Assembly: GCF_002847825.1 (NCBI RefSeq)
Contig: NZ_PKIZ01000003.1
Coordinates: 136,923-172,891, forward strand
Origin: Kytococcus schroeteri
GTDB lineage: Bacteria > Actinomycetota > Actinomycetes > Actinomycetales > Dermatophilaceae
Length of the DNA stretch: 35,969 nucleotides
Reading direction: 5' to 3'
Shown: one piece after another, positions 1 through 5,421 of the stretch
How positions within the stretch are numbered: position 1 is the stretch's first letter
Layout: each line of letters begins with the position of its first letter
Position numbers and translations under genes: made by a program
Notes under the pieces: model-generated
Databases searched by the model: none
Seen by the model: only the letters and a program-made list of their open reading frames with translations
Told to the model about the DNA's origin: nothing

Positions 1-1
1 C

Positions 2-1102
2 AACTGCATCACCGGCGGCTGGCGCAGCCCGCAGCTCATCTGGCGCATGTGCTACTCCGACCCGGTGGTGCGCTGGGCCAACGCCGGCCTCGACGACGGC
101 CACGTGCCCTGGTCCAGCCCCGGCACCGAGATGGCCCAGGTGGCGCCCGTGCGCACCACGCTGCTGTGGCTGGCCGGCCTGCCCCTGGGCCCGGTGCCGC
201 AGCGCTTCGACCAGCAGGCCTACTTCGCCGTGTGGGCGGTGCTGCTCGTTCTCGCGGTGGCCGCGCTGGTGGTGGCGGTCGTGGACTGGGCACGCGCCGA
301 GGGTTCGGACCCGTGGGCGGCCTCGCACGTGGCCCTCTCCCCGCTGCTCGTGCCGTTGGCGATGGTGTCGGACCTGCTGGTCTGGCTGGCGCTCGCGGTG
401 TGGGGGTGCGTGCTGTGGCGCCGCGGCTCCACGGGGTCGGCGGCCGCGGCCGGCGTGGTGTGGGTGCTGGCGGTGCTGGCGATGCCCCTACTGGTGGTGC
501 TGCCGGTGGCCTGTGTGGTGGCCGCCCCGCGTGCGCTGCGCTGGGCGTGGGTGCCGATGGTGCTCACGGCGGTGGCGGTGTGCGTCCCGTGGCTGGTGTG
601 GAACCGGCGGAGCCTCTCCGGCCTGGCGTTCTGGGACGCCGGGGCGGGCAACGGGGGCGTGTGGAGCGTGGTGCGCGGCCTGGGTGCGGCGCCGCCGGGC
701 TGGGCGGTGGCCACCCTGGCGGTGGGCGGCCTGGTGCTCGGCGCCCTGTTGGGCGGTGTGCTCGCCCGCCGCGCCACCACCGGCCAGGAGGTGGGCGCAG
801 CCCTGGGGGCCGGGGCGCTGGTGGCCGCGGCGCTGCAGCCGGAGGTGCCCACGCAGTTCGGCCTGCTGGCGGTCCCCTTCGTCGCGCTGGCGGGGTGGGG
901 CTGGCGGACGCACCTGTGGTGGGTGCTCGTGGAGGGGCTGCACTTCGTCTTCGTGTGGATGTACCTGGGGCGGGCCTCGAACACCCGCATGGGGATGCCG
1001 GAGGACGGCTACGCGGCGGTGGTGGCCCTCCGGCTGGCGGCCTGGGTGGTGCTGGTGACGCTGCTGGTGCTGCGGTCGTCGAGGACTGCCCGCCTCCGGT
1101 AG
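2..1102 (+). CDS. Polytopic membrane protein, GT87/mannosyltransferase-like (5' partial)
   Basis: The frame is open from the left edge, so the true start lies outside the window; about 366 C-terminal residues are present. They form a series of hydrophobic, Val/Leu/Ala/Trp-rich segments (roughly nine or ten membrane passes) and end in a short basic tail. An early soluble stretch reads GLDDGHVPWSSPGTEM. Actinobacteria commonly carry a polyprenol-phosphate-mannose-dependent glycosyltransferase-like (GT87/GT-C) membrane protein shortly upstream of rpsF, and the architecture and position fit that. The catalytic N-terminal Asp motif of GT-C enzymes would lie upstream and cannot be checked, so the function is inferred from context. 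The TAG stop overlaps a TAGACT box that could serve the ribosomal-protein operon. Confidence 0.6.
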   Translation, partial: NCITGGWRSPQLIWRMCYSDPVVRWANAGLDDGHVPWSSPGTEMAQVAPVRTTLLWLAGLPLGPVPQRFDQQAYFAVWAVLLVLAVAALVVAVVDWARAEGSDPWAASHVALSPLLVPLAMVSDLLVWLALAVWGCVLWRRGSTGSAAAAGVVWVLAVLAMPLLVVLPVACVVAAPRALRWAWVPMVLTAVAVCVPWLVWNRRSLSGLAFWDAGAGNGGVWSVVRGLGAAPPGWAVATLAVGGLVLGALLGGVLARRATTGQEVGAALGAGALVAAALQPEVPTQFGLLAVPFVALAGWGWRTHLWWVLVEGLHFVFVWMYLGRASNTRMGMPEDGYAAVVALRLAAWVVLVTLLVLRSSRTARLR

Positions 1103-1150
1103 ACTCCACAAGTTGTCGTGCGCCGCGATGCCGGTGTCAGGTCGTCCACA

Positions 1151-1180
1151 GGCCCCGTCACGGGGAGGGGCGACGGGGCC
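1151..1180 (+). promoter_or_regulatory. Leader hairpin upstream of rpsF
   Basis: The 175-nt leader between the membrane-protein gene and rpsF contains a perfect 9-bp stem (GGCCCCGTC at 1151-1159, GACGGGGCC at 1172-1180). A second, smaller hairpin lies at 1231-1247 (CCACGG/CCGTGG). rpsF leaders in many bacteria bind the S6:S18 complex for autoregulation. Whether either hairpin is that site is inference; I could not confirm the bulged CCG signature. Confidence 0.35.
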
Positions 1181-1277
1181 GGTCGACCGCCATCATGGGG
1201 GCGTGGGGCGCGACGACAGTGACCCTCCTGCCACGGAGAGACCGTGGCCGCCGAGACCGAAGGAGGTGGGTTCACGC

Positions 1278-1565
1278 ATGCGTCAGTACGAGCTGATGAT
1301 GATCATCGACCCCGAGACCGACGAGCGCACCCTGCCGGCGATGGTGGAGAAGCTCCTCACCGTCGTGAAGGCCGAGGGTGGTTCCGTCGACGAGACCGAC
1401 ATCTGGGGTCGTCGCCGTCTGGCCTACGACATCAAGAAGAAGTCCGAGGGCCTGTACGTGGTCACCACCCTGACCATGGGCACGGACACCGCCAAGGAGC
1501 TCGACCGCCAGCTCGGACTCAACGAGTCCGTGCTGCGTTTCAAGCTCCAGCGTCCGACCGTCTGA
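1278..1565 (+). CDS. rpsF: 30S ribosomal protein S6
   Basis: This 95-residue protein has the normal length for S6. It starts MRQYELMMIIDP, continues through the typical WGRRRLAYDIKKKSEGLYV stretch and ends LRFKLQRPTV. S6 binds the central domain of 16S rRNA together with S18, encoded two genes downstream. The ATG at 1278 was chosen because AGGAGG lies about 10 nt upstream and because S6 begins at this motif; an in-frame upstream extension has no homology. It is the first gene of the conserved rpsF-ssb-rpsR-rplI cluster. Confidence 0.97.
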   Translation: MRQYELMMIIDPETDERTLPAMVEKLLTVVKAEGGSVDETDIWGRRRLAYDIKKKSEGLYVVTTLTMGTDTAKELDRQLGLNESVLRFKLQRPTV

Positions 1566-1640
1566 GGCGACGGTCCACGCGACCGTCACCCCAGCCGTCA
1601 CGACTGAGGAACTGCACACCGCGAGAGAAGGAGGCCGGTC

Positions 1641-2204
1641 ATGGCCGGCGACACCGTCATCACGATCATCGGAAACCTCACCGCTGACCCCGAGCTGCGT
1701 TTCACGCCGAACGGTGCAGCGGTGGCGAACCTGACCATCGCCTCCACCCCCCGCCAGTTCGACCGTCAGGCGAACGAGTGGAAGGACGGCGAGACGCTGT
1801 TCATGCGGTGCTCCATCTGGCGCGAGGCGGCGGAGAACGTCGCCGAGTCGCTGAAGAAGGGCACCCGCGTCATCGCCCAGGGGCGCCTCAAGCAGCGCTC
1901 GTTCGAGCAGGACGGCCAGCGCCGCACGGTGGTGGAGATGGAGATCGACGAGATCGGCCCCTCCCTCCGATACGCCACGGCCAGCACCACCAAGACCCAG
2001 CGCTCCGGCGGTGGCGGCTTCGGTGGCAACTCCGGCGGCAACGCCGGTGGCCAGGGCGGCGGCTGGAACTCCGTCCCGCAGGGCGGCGCCCCGCAGCAGA
2101 ACCAGCAGCAGAACGACCCGTGGGCCTCCGGTGGCAACACCGGTGGCGGCCAGCCCCAGGGCTCCTGGGATGCCGCTCCGAACTACGACGAGCCCCCGTT
2201 CTGA
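1641..2204 (+). CDS. ssb: Single-stranded DNA-binding protein
   Basis: SSB (187 aa) coats single-stranded DNA in replication, repair and recombination. The N-terminal OB fold (about residues 1-115) begins [21 protein letters not shown] and includes the [25 protein letters not shown] region. A long Gly/Gln/Asn-rich linker follows (about 120-175). The acidic C-terminal tip ends NYDEPPF, matching the DDxPF-type tail that recruits partner proteins. AGGAGG precedes the ATG. It sits 75 nt after rpsF, in the usual actinobacterial order. Confidence 0.97.
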   Translation: MAGDTVITIIGNLTADPELRFTPNGAAVANLTIASTPRQFDRQANEWKDGETLFMRCSIWREAAENVAESLKKGTRVIAQGRLKQRSFEQDGQRRTVVEMEIDEIGPSLRYATASTTKTQRSGGGGFGGNSGGNAGGQGGGWNSVPQGGAPQQNQQQNDPWASGGNTGGGQPQGSWDAAPNYDEPPF

Positions 2205-2221
2205 TCCTCGGTCGCACCCAT

Positions 2222-2252
2222 CCCGAGCAGTCGGTGAGAACTGCCGCTCGGG
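2222..2252 (+). other. Hairpin in ssb-rpsR intergenic region
   Basis: CCCGAGC (2222-2228) pairs with GCTCGGG (2246-2252), with further partial pairing inside. A second short stem, GGTGAC/GTCACC, spans 2265-2282. There is no T-run. It may trim or attenuate the operon transcript between ssb and rpsR; the function is not demonstrable here. Confidence 0.4.
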
Positions 2253-2307
2253 CTCTCAATCACCGGTGACCTGACCGTCACCACACCTTTCGAAGGAGAG
2301 CACCACG

Positions 2308-2553
2308 ATGGCCAAGTCCGTTGTGCGCAACCCCAAGCCCGTCAAGAAGAAGGCGAACCCGCTCAAGGCCGCCAAGATCGAGAAGATCGACTACAAGGAC
2401 ACCGCCCTGCTGCGGAAGTTCATCTCCGACCGCGGCAAGATCCGCGCCCGTCGCGTCACCGGCGTCTCCGTGCAGGAGCAGCGCCAGATCGCGAAGGCCG
2501 TGAAGAACGCCCGCGAGATGGCCCTGCTGCCCTACTCGAGCTCCGCTCGCTGA
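2308..2553 (+). CDS. rpsR: 30S ribosomal protein S18
   Basis: The protein is 81 aa, the normal length for S18, which partners S6 on the 30S platform. Recognisable features are the Lys-rich N-terminus, the block [19 protein letters not shown], the [29 protein letters not shown] signature and a short tail. A strong ribosome-binding site (GAAGGAGAG) lies 8-9 nt before the ATG. The N-terminus has no CxxC-type zinc motif, so this is the zinc-free (C-minus) form, but it has the standard operon position. Confidence 0.97.
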   Translation: MAKSVVRNPKPVKKKANPLKAAKIEKIDYKDTALLRKFISDRGKIRARRVTGVSVQEQRQIAKAVKNAREMALLPYSSSAR

Positions 2554-2586
2554 TCGCAGCCGTAGAGACTTCGAGGAGGAGAAGCC

Positions 2587-3033
2587 ATGAAGATCATCCT
2601 GACCCACGAGGTGAGCAGCCTCGGTGAGCCCGGCGACGTCGTCGACGTCAAGGACGGCTACGCCCGCAACTACCTGCTGCCCCGCAACCTGGCCACCCCG
2701 TGGACCAAGGGCGGTGAGAAGCAGGTGGAGGCCATCCGTGCGGCCCGCGCCTCGCGTGCGGTGAAGTCGCTGGAGGAGGCCGAGGCCCAGAAGGCGCAGC
2801 TCGAGGGCCGCGCCGTCAAGGTCAAGGGCAAGACCACCGCGAGCGGTCGCCTGTTCGGTGCCGTGACCTCCGCCGACGTCGCCGAGGCCATCCTGGCCGC
2901 CGGCGGTCCGCAGGTGGACAAGCGCCGCATCGAGATGGGCGGCCACATCAAGGCCCTGGGCGACCACACCGCCACGATCCGCCTGCACCCCGAGGTGCTG
3001 GCGACCGTGAAGCTGCAGGTCGTCGAGGCCTGA
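2587..3033 (+). CDS. rplI: 50S ribosomal protein L9
   Basis: The protein is 148 aa, the normal length. The N-terminal domain reads [32 protein letters not shown], followed by the long connecting helix (about residues 41-75) and a C-terminal domain containing [15 protein letters not shown] and ending KLQVVEA. L9 bridges the L1 stalk region and neighbouring ribosomes. GAGGAG precedes the ATG. It is the last gene of the cluster. In many actinobacteria dnaB comes next, but here a terminator and then an insertion element follow. Confidence 0.97.
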   Translation: MKIILTHEVSSLGEPGDVVDVKDGYARNYLLPRNLATPWTKGGEKQVEAIRAARASRAVKSLEEAEAQKAQLEGRAVKVKGKTTASGRLFGAVTSADVAEAILAAGGPQVDKRRIEMGGHIKALGDHTATIRLHPEVLATVKLQVVEA

Positions 3034-3059
3034 TCGGCCGAGCACCCGCTCCACGCAGG

Positions 3060-3090
3060 ACGGGCCCACTCCTCCGGGGGGTGGGCCCGT
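3060..3090 (+). terminator. Rho-independent-type terminator after rplI
   Basis: ACGGGCCCAC at 3060-3069 pairs perfectly with GTGGGCCCGT at 3081-3090 around an 11-nt loop, 27 nt after the rplI stop. The tail is not T-rich, which is usual for terminators in high-GC actinobacteria. Confidence 0.75.
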
Positions 3091-3131
3091 TCGCGTGCCC
3101 GGGGCGCGGGCGGGGTCGGGCCCGACACACT

Positions 3132-3810
3132 GGCTCATCCGATCTGTGGGTGTAGTCGTGGTCTGAAGCCGCAGGCTTCGAGGAGGGATCGGGCGACGTC
3201 GTGGGTCAGGGTGCGCAAGCCGAGGGCGGACCCTCGGAGGTGCTCGAGGCGGCCGTTGATCGCGTCGGTCGGGCCGTTGCTCGTGCCCGGCCTTCGCGCC
3301 GGTCTGGGTGGTGGTAGGCGGCGATCAGGGACTCGATTCTGCGGGCCTGCTTGCCGATGAGCAGGTTGGCGCCAGTGTGCGGGGTCCGCCGCGCGCAGTA
3401 GAGCGGATCGCCGGCCCGGCCGCGGTGGCCGTGGAGATCTTGCCCGACCCGTCCCGTCGCGGATCGGGGTCAGATCGATGACGACGGTGAGGCCGTCAAA
3501 CCGGGTGGGGTCATCGATCAGGACCCGGCGGCCCTCGGCCCCGCAGTGCCGGCCGAACGCGTCGTCATCGCCCGCGACCACCCGGCATTCCAGCGCCCGC
3601 CCGGTCAGGCTCCACGCGCTGCCCCATCCGCGACGAGGCCAAGCTCGTCCAGGCGGGCGAAGGTCGTCAGATCAGGGGCATCAAAGGTAAGTTCACGCAG
3701 GTCGAGGTCTTCTGGTCGGGTCGGTGTAGGAACCCCCATCATCAGGGGACCTCGACCCCTACCTCGACCCGGTCACACCACCACTGCTACACCCTCAGAT
3801 CGGAAGAGCC
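3132..3810 (-). mobile_element. Internally deleted ISL3-family insertion sequence
   Basis: The element has its left terminal repeat at 3132-3161 and its right repeat at 3781-3810, and 26 of the first 30 positions match. It is about 680 bp, against about 1.3-1.5 kb for intact ISL3 elements, and retains the N- and C-terminal ends of a transposase on the minus strand. It lies immediately downstream of the rplI terminator. Confidence 0.8.
3135..3742 (-). pseudogene. ISL3-family transposase remnant
   Basis: Reading the minus strand from ATG at 3742, the start MMGVPTPTRPEDLDLRELTF looks like an intact N-terminus, but this frame stops after about 45 codons. A shifted frame continues through DDDAFGRHCGAEGRR, DDPTRFDGLTVVIDLTPIRDG and, after another disruption, the typical ISL3 C-terminus SNGPTDAINGRLEHLRGSAL and GFRPRLHPQIG. 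Its TGA lies inside the left terminal repeat. Roughly half of a normal 430-residue transposase is missing, including most of the DDE core, so it cannot be active. At least two frameshifts and one internal deletion are visible. Confidence 0.85.
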
Positions 3811-3811
3811 G
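3770..3811. repeat. 42-bp direct repeat, copy A (internal ISL3 right end)
   Basis: The sequence is identical to 5359-5400 at 41 of 42 positions (C versus A in the CTACACxCTC segment). It is the transposase-upstream terminal repeat of the ISL3 element. It contains the 13-mer AGATCGGAAGAGC at 3797-3809. Confidence 0.95.
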
Positions 3812-3838
3812 TGTTACGCAACCGTGACCCACAACGTC

Positions 3839-3867
3839 TTGACACCCCTACCCCCCCACACAAGACT
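3839..3867 (+). promoter_or_regulatory. Putative promoter of the toxin-like operon
   Basis: A perfect -35 hexamer TTGACA (3839-3844) is followed after 17 nt by AAGACT (3862-3867), which fits the A-second, T-last rule for a -10 box. It lies just inside the cargo region, after the internal ISL3 end and about 40 nt upstream of the GTG start at 3905. Confidence 0.5.
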
Positions 3868-3904
3868 CAACTCAACATCAACCCAACCGAGAGATGAGAC
3901 CACC

Positions 3905-4552
3905 GTGAGAAGGCTTTTCACGCTCATTGCAGCAACCATGATCGCCACCCTCGCACCAACCAGTGCGAACGCGCTCTGCAGCATCATGGACAAGCCAGAC
4001 AACGCTTCCCAGAGTGTCTTTTCCGACACCTCCTCCGCCCCCATCAAGACTGCTGTCGAGCTTCCATCCGTTGAGCCCGCCCCCATGACCGACGGGGAAC
4101 TCTTCGACGGACCAGAACTCGATGCAGGACAGTTCTTCTCCAATCCCGACCCGACGGTACAGCAGCTGGACCTCGAGGCCTTGCAGCAAACTCGCGGTGG
4201 AGACCTCGAGCACCCTGACTGCGGGGGCATGAACTTCCGCGCAATGACATCGGCGAACTTCCGCTACAACCTCAAGGTGCAAACCAACAAGGAACACAAC
4301 CGGATGGCGGACTTCGACGCCCACCACGTCTTCCCCAAGAAGTTCTCGCCATTCTTCGACTCGAGGCGCTTCAACATCCACAACCCCACCTACGGCTCGT
4401 GGGTGCAACTCAACAAGCACCGCCGCGAAGCCTACGCCTACAACAAAAAGTGGGAGGAGTGGATCGGTCGCAATCGCACAGCAACGCAGCTTGAGACGTT
4501 CAACTTCGCACGGAAGCTCAGTGCGGAGTTTGGTTACAGGATCCACTTCTGA
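3905..4552 (+). CDS. Secreted HNH/Endo VII-like putative nuclease toxin
   Basis: The protein (215 aa) begins with a Sec signal peptide, MRRLFTLIAATMIATLAPTSANA, with probable cleavage after residue 23. GTG at 3905 was preferred over an upstream ATG because it puts the signal at the N-terminus. Residues 24-110 are acidic and low in complexity. The C-terminal part carries DAHHVFPKKF (about 138-147), FNIHN (156-160), H172 and YNKKWEEW (179-186). This HH-x-F-P ... NIH ... H ... W pattern resembles the HNH/Endo VII-type domains of DUF2380/TIGR02269-like proteins and polymorphic toxins. Its GC content is clearly lower than its neighbours (about 57% in a sampled stretch), which suggests transfer. 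The stop overlaps the next start (TGATG), so the pair is probably co-translated. Nuclease activity is inference. Confidence 0.6.
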   Translation: MRRLFTLIAATMIATLAPTSANALCSIMDKPDNASQSVFSDTSSAPIKTAVELPSVEPAPMTDGELFDGPELDAGQFFSNPDPTVQQLDLEALQQTRGGDLEHPDCGGMNFRAMTSANFRYNLKVQTNKEHNRMADFDAHHVFPKKFSPFFDSRRFNIHNPTYGSWVQLNKHRREAYAYNKKWEEWIGRNRTATQLETFNFARKLSAEFGYRIHF

Positions 4553-5217
4553 TGATCACGCGTACCGAGCCGCACTTCTTCCTGCAGGACAAGTACATGG
4601 GCAACGGGCTGGTGCACCGCGGCGGCCACCTGGAGACCACCGATCGCCGTACCCTCAAGGGTGACCTGACGAGCGCCATCGGGCTGCACGAACTCGGCGT
4701 CCCGGTGGACATCATCGGCACCGTCGTCCATGACTCCTTCAAGAACGCGATCGAAGCCATCGGCGCCACCGGCGTCACCTTCCACGAGCTGCCGCCACCC
4801 TCGGAGAAGGTGCAGGCCATCAAGCCCGGCGCCTGGTGGGGCCTGGAGATCACCGGCACCTCACCGGCCTACTCCGATGACTTCCACGACGAACACGTGC
4901 GCGTGGTGCGAATGCCTGCCGCGTGGACGATCGAGTCCTACTGCACCGACCCCACGCCCCAGGGCTGGGACGGGAGCGACGTCTACCACCCCGGCGACAC
5001 GGGCTACCAATACGTTACCCAACGTGTCGCCAACGCCCTCACCACAGCCGGGGTCGATGTCCGCCTCGTGGAAGTCGGACGCCACCCCCACCCGGTCTGG
5101 GACACCGAGCAGTGCGACAACCAGGCCGAGGCATGGCGACAGCGCATGGGCGTCGACTTCGCCGACTGGCCCGACCCCGGCTGCTGCCCCGAGCTCCTGC
5201 GCCCAGCCACCACCTGA
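4552..5217 (+). CDS. Putative cognate immunity protein of the secreted HNH-like protein
   Basis: I do not recognise this 221-aa family. The protein has no signal peptide or membrane segment, so it is probably cytoplasmic. It starts MITRTEPHFFLQDKYMGNG, has a Trp/acid-rich middle (GAWWGLEITGTSPAYSDDFHDEHV) and ends in a Cys-containing tail (PGCCPELL). The ATG overlaps the upstream TGA by one base, so translation is likely coupled. A secreted nuclease-like protein followed directly by a soluble acidic protein is the usual toxin-immunity order, and that is the only basis for the call. Its GC content is higher than that of the toxin gene. Confidence 0.4.
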   Translation: MITRTEPHFFLQDKYMGNGLVHRGGHLETTDRRTLKGDLTSAIGLHELGVPVDIIGTVVHDSFKNAIEAIGATGVTFHELPPPSEKVQAIKPGAWWGLEITGTSPAYSDDFHDEHVRVVRMPAAWTIESYCTDPTPQGWDGSDVYHPGDTGYQYVTQRVANALTTAGVDVRLVEVGRHPHPVWDTEQCDNQAEAWRQRMGVDFADWPDPGCCPELLRPATT

Positions 5218-5240
5218 TCGACCCACACACCGCAGACGGA

Positions 5241-5278
5241 AACGCCCGAGATGCGCACCAGTGCGCATCTCGGGCGTT
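5241..5278. terminator. Strong bidirectional terminator
   Basis: AACGCCCGAGATGCGCAC (5241-5258) is perfectly self-complementary to 5261-5278. This gives a stem of up to 18 bp, with AA on the 5' side and TT on the 3' side. It lies 24 nt after the immunity-like gene and also faces a truncated minus-strand reading frame ending at 5294. Confidence 0.85.
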
Positions 5279-5293
5279 CGGCAGGCGGGTCAC

Positions 5294-5358
5294 TCAGCCC
5301 TCGGCCACCTCGATGCCCAGCGGCAGGTAGCTCAGCGGGTCGTGGGCGCTGGTCTGGT
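5294..5358 (-). pseudogene. C-terminal stub of an unknown minus-strand gene
   Basis: Between the terminator and the second ISL3 end, the minus strand reads SAHDPLSYLPLGIEVAEG followed by TGA, with normal high-GC codon use. The frame runs into the ISL3 end at 5359 and loses homology there, so it looks like the last ~20 codons of a gene cut by the element. I do not recognise the parent family. Confidence 0.35.
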
Positions 5359-5400
5359 CGGTCACACCACCACTGCTACACACTCAGATCGGAAGAGCCG
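5359..5400. repeat. 42-bp direct repeat, copy B (outer ISL3 right end)
   Basis: This is the second copy of the ISL3 right terminal repeat (41 of 42 identical to 3770-3811), with no transposase sequence attached. It ends at 5399, only 22 nt before the ATG of the next gene, and contains AGATCGGAAGAGC at 5386-5398. Confidence 0.95.
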
Positions 5401-5421
5401 ACAAACTACGCTGTGTCGGTG

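Larger units (their letters stand above)
3124..5407. mobile_element. ISL3-ended island carrying a toxin/immunity-like pair
   Basis: The left inverted repeat begins GGCTCATCCGATCTG at 3132. Two right ends, both GGCTCTTCCGATCTGAG on the minus strand, close at 3810 and at 5399. GGCTCTTCC is the known ISL3-family terminal sequence, and this family makes 8-bp target duplications. The 8 bases left of 3132 (GACACACT, 3124-3131) match the 8 bases right of 5399 (GACAAACT, 5400-5407) at 7 of 8 positions. The bases following the internal end at 3810 do not match. The simplest reading is that the unit which inserted runs from 3132 to 5399 and includes the cargo genes 3905-5217. That the whole block moved together is inference. 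Confidence 0.6.

Noticed and set aside
3797..3809. Adapter contamination in the assembly
   Set aside because: The 13-mer is embedded in a longer 42-bp repeat that matches the opposite terminal repeat of the ISL3 remnant, so a natural origin is more likely. It is still flagged for checking.
5251..5421. N-terminal extension of the CopD-CtaG protein starting in the terminator
   Set aside because: It would translate through a terminator stem and the IS terminal repeat, and has no homology or ribosome-binding site.
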